Part shown: positions 17,585-26,604 of the stretch, piece after piece
Layout of the letters: each line of letters opens with the position of its first letter
Numbering within the stretch: position 1 is the stretch's first letter
From: Pseudomonadota bacterium
Lineage (GTDB): Bacteria > Pseudomonadota > Gammaproteobacteria > Steroidobacterales > Steroidobacteraceae
Assembly (NCBI GenBank): GCA_037200975.1
Contig: JBBCGI010000001.1
Location: 310,001-374,000 of the forward strand
DNA length: 64,000 nt
Reading direction: 5' to 3'
Made by a program: the position numbers and the translations under genes
Notes under the pieces: generated by a model
Database searches by the model: none
The model's input: only the letters and a program-made list of their open reading frames with translations
Told to the model about the DNA's origin: nothing

Positions 17585-18115
17585 CGCGCCTTCGATGGGC
17601 TGTCATTTCCGCAAACTCGATGCCGCCGTGCAGCGCGACATCCACGAGCTGTTCATGCGCAACGCCGACAACTTGTTAGACACTGGTTCGAGAGCGACGG
17701 CGTGAAGGCCCCGTACGGCTGCGACGTTGCCTCGTTGTCCTGTCAGCATTTCTCCTACAACCGGCCGGGCGGACGCGGCTGGTGTCAGGAAAAACAGCGA
17801 GCAATCGACCTCATCTTCGAGACGGTGAATTCTCACGCGCCAAACTTCCGCGCGCGCGTCGTCGGGCATTCGGTCCTGAGCCCGCTCGATCTCGAAGAAA
17901 AACTCGCGCTAACAGGCGTAGATATTTTCCACGGCGCGTGGAGCCTCGACCAATGGTGGGCCGCGCGGCCAGTGTTAGGCTACGGTGATTACCGCACACC
18001 GCTGAAAAGCCTGCACTTGTGTAGATCGGGCGCCCCTCCGGGTGACCGCGTCACTGGACTTCCCGGTCACAACGCCGCACGAGAAATTCTGCGCGATGGC
18101 GTCGATCGTGCTTGA
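17585..18115 (+). pseudogene. Decayed FAD/NAD(P)-dependent oxidoreductase (phytoene dehydrogenase/PYROXD2-like) remnant
   Basis: The C-terminal end of this family is recognisable: NFRARVVGHSVLSPLDLEEK, DIFHGAWSLDQWWAARPVLG, YRTPLKSLHLCRSGAPPGD, GHNAAREILRDG. An upstream piece lies in a different frame (RDIHELFMRNADNLLD), continued by WFESDGVKAPYGCD in the next frame, so there is at least one frameshift near 17680. Most of the catalytic body is missing: the frame jumps from the substrate-domain piece almost directly to the C-terminus. No start or Rossmann motif (GxGxxG) is present. I read it as the relic of a larger deleted gene. Confidence 0.75.
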
Positions 18116-18315
18116 TTGTGTTAGTCAACCTAATAGCCGAGCCTGACAATCCTGTCGCCATGGGCCGACACGAAAGAAATTTCAGTTGCAAACAACGCGC
18201 GGATTTGTTGCAGTTGCGCCCGCCTAATAGACGTCTACCTTCACTACGCATCGCTTGCGTTGCTTATTGAAGGGAAAGCGGACTTGCTCAACCACCAATA
18301 AGGGGATTGATCGTT

Positions 18316-18627
18316 ATGAAGAGTGCGATTTTAAAGGTTGCTGCCGTTGCAGCGTTCACCATGTTGGCCGGCTGCCAGGACCTCAAGCCTCTGCAAGCCG
18401 ACGTCGAAAACCTCAAACAGCAGGTGAGCCGTCTCACCTCGGACTTGGCTGCTGCCAAGAGCTCGGCTGATTCGGCCAATGCCGCCGCGCAGTCGGCGTC
18501 GTCGACCGCGAGCGGTGCTCAGAGCGCTGCCAACCAGGCGCTGGCCGCCGCGCAAGCCTCGCAGTCCTGCTGCGATGCGACCAACGAGAAGATCGACCGG
18601 ATGTTCCGTCGCTCCATCTCGAAGTAA
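18316..18627 (+). CDS. Alanine-zipper outer-membrane lipoprotein (Lpp/OprI-like)
   Basis: A 103-residue lipoprotein. The signal peptide and lipobox are MKSAILKVAAVAAFTMLAGC, with the lipidated Cys at residue 20. A long heptad-like helix rich in alanine follows (LQADVENLKQQVSRLTSDLA, then AKSSADSANAAAQSASSTAS and AANQALAAAQASQ), which should form a trimeric coiled coil. A C-terminal EKIDRMFRRSISK with terminal lysine resembles OprI/Lpp, whose last Lys can be linked to peptidoglycan. A vicinal Cys-Cys (SCCDATN) near the end is unusual. ATG at 18316 is preceded by AAGGGGA. A strong terminator follows. Confidence 0.85.
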   Translation: MKSAILKVAAVAAFTMLAGCQDLKPLQADVENLKQQVSRLTSDLAAAKSSADSANAAAQSASSTASGAQSAANQALAAAQASQSCCDATNEKIDRMFRRSISK

Positions 18628-18674
18628 GAGCTTTAGCCATTCTTTAAAAAAGAACTGGCCTTTGCCTGAAGAGA

Positions 18675-18702
18675 CGCCGCGCTCCGCGCGGCGTTTTTTT
18701 TT
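18675..18702 (+). terminator. Rho-independent terminator of the alanine-zipper lipoprotein gene
   Basis: The hairpin CGCCGCG-CTCCG-CGCGGCG is followed by a run of nine T. It lies about 50 bases after the lipoprotein stop codon, a strong intrinsic terminator pointing right. Confidence 0.92.
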
Positions 18703-18774
18703 GCTTTCCCGCGGATGGTGTGAGGCAAATCTTCCGGAGCGCAAAGTCTGCGCGGCTCGCCGGCCCGCGATGAG

Positions 18775-19083
18775 TCAGCGGACGCCGCGCAGGTAGCGTG
18801 CGGGTTTCGGAGCCTCGGCGGCCGCGGGCGCGGCGACGGCCGGCGCGCTGCGGGCAGGCACGTTGGCCGCAGTCGCCTGGCCCGTCCCCAACAGCCACTC
18901 CTGCGCGAGCCCGATCAGTTTCTGATCGCCGCTCGCAAGTGCCGTCGTGATGGTCTGCTTCTCGTACGCCGCATCCTGCAGGAATTGCGCGAGCTCGAAT
19001 CGCTCGCCGGTAATGGCCAGGTAGGCGTGCCACAACTGCGTGGCGCGCCGCAATCTGTCTGACGTGCTGTTCATGACGCCCAT
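18775..19083 (-). CDS. Small protein of unknown function encoded after amtB
   Basis: 102 residues, not recognised. The N-terminal 65 residues look helical and amphipathic (DRLRRATQLWHAYLAITGER, FELAQFLQDAAYEKQTITTA); the C-terminal third is an Ala/Pro-rich linker ending RYLRGVR. No signal peptide or membrane segment. It starts 6 bases after the amtB stop on the same strand (ATG at 19083; 19074 is an alternative), so it is probably co-translated with the transporter and may act on it. It is not GlnK: the PII T-loop and fold signatures are absent. Confidence 0.6.
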   Translation of the reverse strand: MGVMNSTSDRLRRATQLWHAYLAITGERFELAQFLQDAAYEKQTITTALASGDQKLIGLAQEWLLGTGQATAANVPARSAPAVAAPAAAEAPKPARYLRGVR

Positions 19084-19089
19084 GGCTGT

Positions 19090-20415
19090 CTACTCCACGC
19101 TTTCGCCGTGCGTGCTGACGTCGAGGCCGGCGGCCTCGGCTTCTTCGCTGACACGCAGGCCGATCGTCACCGAGATCAACATGAGAAGAATGAGGCTGAC
19201 GACCAGCGCGTAGGCCGCGCAGGCGCCGATGCCGATGAGCTGTGCCGTGATGTTGCCCTCGACGCCGCCGATGGCGACCGAGGCGAACACACCCGTGAGC
19301 ACCGCGCCGACGATGCCGCCTACCGCGTGAATGCCGAACGCATCGAGCGAGTCGTCGTAGCCGAACCAGGATTTGAGCCCGACCACTGCGCCGAAACAGC
19401 CGAGACTCGCGGCGACGCCGATCACCAGCGCCGCACCGATGCCCACGAAACCCGCGGCGGGCGTGATGGCGACCAGACCTGCGACCGCGCCCGAGGCGAT
19501 GCCGAGCACGCTGGCCTTGCCGCGCGCCGCCCATTCGATGGCCATCCAGGTGAGCGCGGCCGTCGCGGCGGCGCAATGCGTATTCGCGAACGCGAGACCC
19601 GCGCGTCCGTCGGCCGACAGCGCCGAGCCCGCGTTGAATCCGAACCAGCCGACCCACAGCAACGCCGCGCCGGTGATGGTCAGCGCGAGATTGTGCGGAA
19701 AGATCGGATCGGTGCCGTAACCCTTGCGCTCGCCCAGCATGATCACGCAGGCGAGACCGGTGACGCCGGCGTTGATGTGCACCACGGTGCCGCCAGCGAA
19801 GTCGAGCACACCGAGCGAGGCCAGCCAGCCGTCGGGCGACCACACCCAGTGCGCCATCGGCACGTACACACACAGCGACCACAGCGCCATGAACACCAGC
19901 ATCGATGAAAACTTGATGCGCTCGGCGAACGCGCCGGTGATGAGCGCCGGCGTGATGATGGCGAACATCATCTGGAACATCATGAAGACGGACTCGGGAA
20001 TGGTCGGTGCCAGATGGCTGACCGACACCTGCCCGCCCTTGGCGTAGAACATGTTCTCGAGCGCGAAACGCGTCGTTCCGCCGAGCCACGGCGAATCTTC
20101 GGTGAATGCCAGGCTGTAGCCGATGACGACCCACAACACGGTGACGAGACAGGCGATCGCGAAACTCTGCGCCATGGTCGAGAGCAGGTTCTTCTTGCGC
20201 ACCATGCCGCCGTAGAACAGCGCAAGACCCGGCAGCGTCATGAGCAACACCAGCGCGGTCGAGGTCAACATCCAGGCGGTGTCGCCGGTGCTGATCTTGT
20301 CGGCATCGACGAGATACGGCGCGGTCCGGACAGCGGCTTCAGGCACCGATTGCGCGAACACGGGAGCGGAAAAGCCCGCGAGCACCGTGAAGATTCCAAG
20401 GTTTCTGCCACTCAT
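19090..20415 (-). CDS. amtB: Ammonium transporter AmtB
   Basis: A 441-residue Amt/Rh channel with a cleavable signal peptide (MSGRNLGIFTVLAGFSAPVF, AQS) and 11 expected transmembrane helices. Family landmarks: DTAWMLTSTALVLLMTLPGLALFYGG near the N-terminus, LDFAGGTVVHINAGVTGLA with the first pore His, and DSLDAFGIHAVGGIVGAVLTG with the second. It ends GLDVSTHGESVE, close to the usual GLDxxxHGE. Start taken at 20415; a start at 20424 is possible. No glnK (PII) gene is beside it. No convincing sigma-54 site was seen upstream. Confidence 0.96.
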   Translation of the reverse strand: MSGRNLGIFTVLAGFSAPVFAQSVPEAAVRTAPYLVDADKISTGDTAWMLTSTALVLLMTLPGLALFYGGMVRKKNLLSTMAQSFAIACLVTVLWVVIGYSLAFTEDSPWLGGTTRFALENMFYAKGGQVSVSHLAPTIPESVFMMFQMMFAIITPALITGAFAERIKFSSMLVFMALWSLCVYVPMAHWVWSPDGWLASLGVLDFAGGTVVHINAGVTGLACVIMLGERKGYGTDPIFPHNLALTITGAALLWVGWFGFNAGSALSADGRAGLAFANTHCAAATAALTWMAIEWAARGKASVLGIASGAVAGLVAITPAAGFVGIGAALVIGVAASLGCFGAVVGLKSWFGYDDSLDAFGIHAVGGIVGAVLTGVFASVAIGGVEGNITAQLIGIGACAAYALVVSLILLMLISVTIGLRVSEEAEAAGLDVSTHGESVE

Positions 20416-20513
20416 GGCCGCCATTCTGACTAATGGCAACCCTCGAGACTTTGCGCCGGCTACCACGATTTCGACCGCCGAATGTGCGCTGTGTCTAACA
20501 AATCGCAGTTGAT

Positions 20514-20567
20514 GGTGCCGGGTGGGGAAAGTGGGGAGACGACTCCCCACTTTCCCCACCCGGCACC
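20514..20567. repeat. Perfect 25-base inverted repeat (GGTGCCGGGTGGGG type)
   Basis: Arms 20514-20538 and 20543-20567 are exact reverse complements around a 4-base loop. The arm begins GGTGCCGGGTGGGGAAAGTG. There is no T-run on either side, so it is not a classic terminator. It lies between the start of amtB and, 3 bases away, the stop of the histidine kinase gene. The outer GGTGCCGGG is shared with the repeats at 26483 and 39853. Confidence 0.93.
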
Positions 20568-20570
20568 CTC

Positions 20571-21635
20571 TCAGGGCGGCGCGGGTTCGAGCCAGAAGCG
20601 GATCGTCGTCCCCTGCCCGACTGCTGCCTGCGCTTCGATATCACCGCCATGCCGCTTCACGATGCGGTGCACGGTCGCGAGCCCGAGGCCATAGCCCATG
20701 AATTGGTCCTGCCGATGCAGACGCGTGAACGGTTTGAAGAGGCGGTCTGCATGGGCCATGTCGAACCCGGCGCCGTTGTCGGTCACGCAGATCCAGCGGC
20801 GGCCGTCACGTTCCTCGGCATGGCAGCGCACTACGGGCTGCGCGGTCTTGCTGGTGTATTTCCAGGCGTTACCGAGCAGCGTGCGCAGGACGGTCATCAT
20901 CAGCCGCACGTCGCCCCACACGTTCATGCCGGCCTCGCCCTGGAAGTCGACTTCGCGTGCGCCCTTCCCGTGCCGCAATTCATAGGTAACGAGCTCGACC
21001 AGCGTCGACAGATCGAGGTTCTCGCGGTTCATCTCGGCGCGCCCCGAGCGCGACAGTGTGAGCAGGCCATCGATCAATCCTTCCATGCGATCGCTGGCCT
21101 TGACGATTTCCTTGAGAAAGCCGCGGCCTTCTTCATTCAGCACCGCGCCGCATTCGTCTTCGAGCGCGTCCGCGAAGCCCTTGAGGATTCGCAGCGGCCC
21201 GCGCAGGTCGTGGCCGGCCACCGACATGAAGGACTCGAGCTCCTTGTTGTTCGCCGCGACGGCATCCTCGAACTCGGTGCGGTCTTCGAGCGTCACCAGC
21301 AAGGTCGCATCGGCATCCGCGGCGAGCGGCGCCAGATACACCCGGGAGATGAAATTGCTGGCATCGGGACGACGCACCGCGACGCGGGCGTGATGCGTGA
21401 GCGCGCGGATTTCGGCAAGGCCGCGGCCCAACTCCGGAAAGAAACCGACCATGGCCCCACCCACGAGAGCGGCTGCCTCGCAGCGAAACAGCGTCAATGC
21501 GGCGCGATTGGCCGCGGTGACAACCCCGCTGCGCGACAGCAGCAGCGAGGGCACCGGATGGAGATCGAACAATTCGCCGGCGCCGCCCGAATCGGGTTCA
21601 AGGCCGGTCAGGATTTTTTCAACGAGGGTCGTCAT
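20571..21635 (-). CDS. PAS-domain sensor histidine kinase (soluble)
   Basis: 354 residues with no transmembrane segment. A PAS-like sensor lies at about residues 20-125 (LFDLHPVPSLLLSRSGVVTA, DATLLVTLEDRTEFED), then a HisKA domain with VAGHDLRGPLRIL (phospho-accepting His) and a HATPase_c domain with the N box TLLGNAWKYTS, G1 VTDNGAGFDM and G2 GYGLGLATVHRIVKRHGGDI. It resembles the phytochrome/LOV-like soluble kinases whose H box reads GHDLRxPL. It is read away from the cluster of response regulators at 21896-26477 and may phosphorylate them. The substrate signal is unknown. Confidence 0.92.
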   Translation of the reverse strand: MTTLVEKILTGLEPDSGGAGELFDLHPVPSLLLSRSGVVTAANRAALTLFRCEAAALVGGAMVGFFPELGRGLAEIRALTHHARVAVRRPDASNFISRVYLAPLAADADATLLVTLEDRTEFEDAVAANNKELESFMSVAGHDLRGPLRILKGFADALEDECGAVLNEEGRGFLKEIVKASDRMEGLIDGLLTLSRSGRAEMNRENLDLSTLVELVTYELRHGKGAREVDFQGEAGMNVWGDVRLMMTVLRTLLGNAWKYTSKTAQPVVRCHAEERDGRRWICVTDNGAGFDMAHADRLFKPFTRLHRQDQFMGYGLGLATVHRIVKRHGGDIEAQAAVGQGTTIRFWLEPAPP

Positions 21636-21895
21636 GTTTTGCGTACCGGCTTATGGAATCGGCACGTGGCATGGAGTCTGGATAGGGAGACGCCGAAACT
21701 TTGTGAAGAACCCCGCAACTCGGCCAGCCCCTTAGTTGCAAAACGGGGTTTAGGACAGGCCTTCCGCGCCGATATGTGATGGGTATCGCCACGGGCGGCA
21801 AATGCGCGCCGTTTCTAAGGTATTGGCCCTGCGCGCCGATAAAACAGCGTGTGGCGAAGAGCCTCATCCCTCAACGTAAGGCAAGAAGCGCGCCG

Positions 21896-23520
<1,625 letters not shown>

Positions 23521-23524
<4 letters not shown>

Positions 23525-24735
23525 ATGCAATCCGCGTCATCTTCGTCGACGACGAGCCGCGGGTGCTGGAAGGCCTGAAGAGAATGCTCCGGCCGAAACG
23601 CAACGAATGGCAGATGACCTTCGTCGGCAGTGCCCAGGCCGCGCTCGAAGCGCTCAAGGCCGAACCCTGCGAGGTGGTCGTCACCGACATGCGTATGCCC
23701 GGCATGAACGGCGCCGAGCTGCTCGAGGTCGTGCAGCGCGAATATCCCGACACGATCCGCCTGATCCTCTCCGGCCAGGCCGAGACCGAATCCGTGATGA
23801 AGGCGCTCGGCGTCTCGCACCAGTTTCTTTCCAAGCCCTGCGACGCGGACATCCTGCAGGGCACGATTTCCCGCGCCTTTGCCTTGCGCGATCTCGCCGG
23901 CAGCGAATCGGTCAAGGCGCTAGTGGCGCGCATCAACAAACTACCCACGCTGCCGGCCACCTACCAGCAGCTGGTCGTAACGCTGCGCCGGCCGAATTCC
24001 AGCATCGATGACGTGTCGAAGGTGATCGCCACCGACCCGGCGATGACCGCCCGGCTGCTGAAGCTGGTGAATTCGGCGTATTTCGGCCTGCAGAAACCCG
24101 TCGCCGACGTCGGCCGCGCCGGCGCCTTGTTAGGCCTCGACCGCATCATGGCGCTGGTGCTCGGCCAGGGCATTTTCTCCGATTGCGAACCGCCCAGCGT
24201 TCCGGGGTTCAGCATGGATGCGTTGTGGAGTCACAGCATGACGACCGCGACCGCCGCCCATCGCATCGCCAGCGCGGAGCAATTGGACCGCGACCAGGTG
24301 GCGGCGGCATTTCTGGCCGGCATGCTGCACGACATCGGCAAGCTGGTGCTCGCGATCGGTTTGCCGGAGGCGTACGGCAAGGTCCTTGCCCAGGTCGGAA
24401 ATCGACCCGGCACCCTGCAACAGGTGGAGATGCTCGAATTGCACGCCTCGCACACCGACGTGGGCGCCTATCTGGTCGGCCTGTGGGGGTTGCCGAACAC
24501 CATCGCCGAAGCCATCGCCTATCACGAAGACCCATCGCAGGCGCCGAACCGCAAGTTCGGCCTGCCGGGCATCGTGCACGTCGCCGATCGCCTCGCGCAT
24601 CGCCCCGACATCGCGGATCCGCGTTCGCCGGAGCTGGGGCTCAACTATGCCTACCTGGAATCGCAGGGCCTCGCGGCGCGCTGGGTCGAATGGCGTGAAG
24701 CTTTCATCGCCGTGAACCAGAAGGCGGCGTCATGA
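23521..24735 (+). CDS. Response regulator with HDOD output domain
   Basis: A 404-residue protein. Receiver domain residues 1-120 (IRVIFVDDEPRVLEGLKRML, phospho-acceptor in VVVTDMRMPGMNGAELLE, RLILSGQAETESV, FLSKPCDA). HDOD domain about residues 140-340 (INKLPTLPATYQQLVVTLRR, TDPAMTARLLKLVNSAYFGL, FLAGMLHDIGKLVLAIGLPE, AIAYHEDPSQAPN). HDOD proteins are non-enzymatic or poorly understood signalling modules in virulence, taxis and c-di-GMP networks. The start must be TTG at 23521, overlapping the kinase stop; there is no ATG nearby in frame. It overlaps the next gene by 4 bases (ATGA). Confidence 0.92.
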
Positions 24736-25880
24736 GCGAACGTGTCCTGTTCGTCGACGACGAACCGAACGTCCTCGACGGCATCCGCCGCCAGCTGCGC
24801 AACCGGCTCGACATCGAAACCGCGGTCGGCGCGGCGGCCGGACTCACGATGATCGAATCGAAGGGGCCGTTCGCGGTCGTCGTTTCGGACATGCGCATGC
24901 CCGAGATGAATGGCGCGCATTTCCTGTCGAAGGTCAACCAGATCTCGCCCAACACGGTACGCATGGTGTTGTCCGGGCAAGCCGATCTCGACTCGACCGT
25001 GGCCGCGGTGAACGAAGGCCACATCTTCCGCTTCCTGATGAAGCCCTGCGATTCGGACAAATTGCTCGAAGTCGTCAACGCGGGGATCGAGCAGTACCGG
25101 CTCGTGAACGCGGAAAAACACCTGCTCGAGAACACGCTCAACGCGACCGTGAAGGTGCTGCTGGAGGTGCTGGGCCTCATCAATCCGGCCGCCCAGCGCC
25201 GCGCCGCGCAGATCCAGAAATACGCGGACGCCGCCAGCAACGCGCTCAAACTACCCGACGCGTGGAAATATCATCTGGCCGGCATGCTCTCGCAGCTGGG
25301 CTGTGTCTCCCTGCCGCCCGAAACGCTCGCCAAGGTGTATGGCGGGCAGGCGCTGAGCGACGAGGAAAACAAGCTGTACCGCTCGCATCCGGACGTCGCC
25401 GGAAAACTGCTGGGGCAGATTCCGCGCCTGGAAGACGTCGCCGGCATGGTGGCCGGGCAGCTGCGTACGCCCGCCAAGGAACTCGGCAGCGGCGATGCCG
25501 CGAGCTGGAACCCGCAACAACTCGGTGCCGCGATCCTCTGGACCGCGGTACGGCTCGACCAGTTCGTCGACGAGGGGCGCTCGGCGCATTACGGCATTCA
25601 CCAGATCCGGCAACTCGCGCCGCATCTGCCCAAGGCGATCACCGCCGCGATGCTCACCGCGCCGGTCACCGGCGGTGGGCGGCGCGAGTCGCGCACGCTG
25701 GGCGTGAGCGATCTGGGTATCGGGATGATTCTCGAAAGCGACGTGCTTTCTGCGAAAGGAATTCGCCTGGTGCCGAAAGGCGTGGAAATAACCTCTTCAT
25801 TGCTGGGGCGATTAAGCACCATCGCCAGCGGCGTCGGAGTCGCGGAACCCATCCAGGTTTCCGTACTGGTGCGGGAATAA
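24732..25880 (+). CDS. Response regulator with degenerate HD-type output domain
   Basis: 382 residues. The receiver domain is intact (RVLFVDDEPNVLDGIRRQLR, Asp in VVVSDMRMPEMNGAHFLSK, VLSGQADLDSTVAAVNEG, FLMKPCDSDKLLEVV). The output region aligns by eye with RpfG-like HD-GYP domains, but the metal ligands are gone: where LLHDIGKIGIP is expected it reads GMLSQLGCVSLPPETL; RSHPDVAGKLLGQIP survives, and the HHExxDGxGYP block is absent (VAGQLRTPAKELG). Phosphodiesterase activity is therefore unlikely; a c-di-GMP-independent or binding-only role is inferred. The ATG overlaps the upstream stop, and the next regulator begins 12 bases after this one ends. Confidence 0.88.
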   Translation: MSERVLFVDDEPNVLDGIRRQLRNRLDIETAVGAAAGLTMIESKGPFAVVVSDMRMPEMNGAHFLSKVNQISPNTVRMVLSGQADLDSTVAAVNEGHIFRFLMKPCDSDKLLEVVNAGIEQYRLVNAEKHLLENTLNATVKVLLEVLGLINPAAQRRAAQIQKYADAASNALKLPDAWKYHLAGMLSQLGCVSLPPETLAKVYGGQALSDEENKLYRSHPDVAGKLLGQIPRLEDVAGMVAGQLRTPAKELGSGDAASWNPQQLGAAILWTAVRLDQFVDEGRSAHYGIHQIRQLAPHLPKAITAAMLTAPVTGGGRRESRTLGVSDLGIGMILESDVLSAKGIRLVPKGVEITSSLLGRLSTIASGVGVAEPIQVSVLVRE

Positions 25881-25892
25881 AAGGTACCGTTT

Positions 25893-26477
25893 ATGGAAAA
25901 GAGCAAACTACTGCTGGTCGACGACGAGCCGAACCTCACTTCGGCGCTGGTTCGCAGCCTCGACCGTTCGCAGTTCGAGATTTTCACCGCCGACTCGGCG
26001 CAGAAGGGTCTCATGATCCTGGCGGGCAATGAGATCGACGTGGTCGTCTCCGACGAGCGGATGCCCGGCATGACCGGCAGCCAGTTCCTCTCCGAGGTGC
26101 GCAAGAAGTGGCCTAACACGATTCGCATGATCCTCTCGGGTCAGGCGGATCTGGAAGCCGCGGTGCGCGCCATCAACGAGGGCGAGGTGTACCGCTTCCT
26201 GCTCAAGCCCTGCCATCCGAAGGAACTGCAGATGACCATCCTGCAGGGCCTGCAGCACAAGAAGCTGATAGCGCAGAGCCGCAAACTGCTGCAGGAGCAT
26301 CAGAAGACGGTGAACATCCTCGAGGAGCTCGAGAAGGCCAACCCCGGCATCACCAAGATCGAGATGGACGAAGACGGCGCGATCATGATGGAGGACGACG
26401 TTTCGGAAGGCGCCGAGGACGTGCAGTCCCTGCTCGACGATCTCGAGCGCGAGATGGCCAAGATCGGCAGCAGGTAG
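25893..26477 (+). CDS. Response regulator with a receiver domain and a short helical tail
   Basis: 194 residues. The receiver domain fills residues 1-125 (KLLLVDDEPNLTSALVRSLD, Asp in DVVVSDERMPGMTGSQFLSE, RMILSGQADLEAAVRAINEG, RFLLKPCHPKELQM). The rest is a predicted coiled coil (LIAQSRKLLQEHQKTVNILE) and an acidic tail (EMDEDGAIMMEDDVSEGAED), with no DNA-binding or enzymatic domain. Its receiver is very like those of the two upstream genes, which suggests duplication. It may be a phosphate sink or connect to a partner by its coiled coil. It ends 6 bases before a large inverted repeat. Confidence 0.9.
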   Translation: MEKSKLLLVDDEPNLTSALVRSLDRSQFEIFTADSAQKGLMILAGNEIDVVVSDERMPGMTGSQFLSEVRKKWPNTIRMILSGQADLEAAVRAINEGEVYRFLLKPCHPKELQMTILQGLQHKKLIAQSRKLLQEHQKTVNILEELEKANPGITKIEMDEDGAIMMEDDVSEGAEDVQSLLDDLEREMAKIGSR

Positions 26478-26482
26478 AAGAA

Positions 26483-26602
26483 GTGGCGCCGGCCGGAGTG
26501 GTGCCGGGGTGCAATTCTCGTAATTGAGTCGACGTCGGCGCGAACAGGGACGCTGGCTCAATTACGAGAATTGCACCCCGGCACCACTCCGGCCGGCGCC
26601 AC
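26483..26602. repeat. Perfect 46-base inverted repeat filling a convergent intergenic gap
   Basis: Arms 26483-26528 and 26557-26602 are exact reverse complements around a 28-base loop. The arm contains GGTGCCGGGGTGCAATTCTC and GTAATTGAG. It fills the space between the response regulator stop (26477) and the fabH stop (26605). The inner 35 bases of the arm recur exactly in the repeat at 39853-39968. No T-tract; perhaps a bidirectional terminator or a REP-type mobile palindrome. Confidence 0.94.
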
Positions 26603-26604
26603 AC

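Noticed and set aside
18775-19083. The gene after amtB as glnK
   Set aside because: There is no PII signature (T-loop Tyr region, GxGK-like motifs) and the size and composition differ.
20514-20567. Inverted repeat as a Rho-independent terminator
   Set aside because: The stem is excellent but neither side carries a T-run, and the same head sequence recurs in other palindromes, so a repeat element is the better reading.
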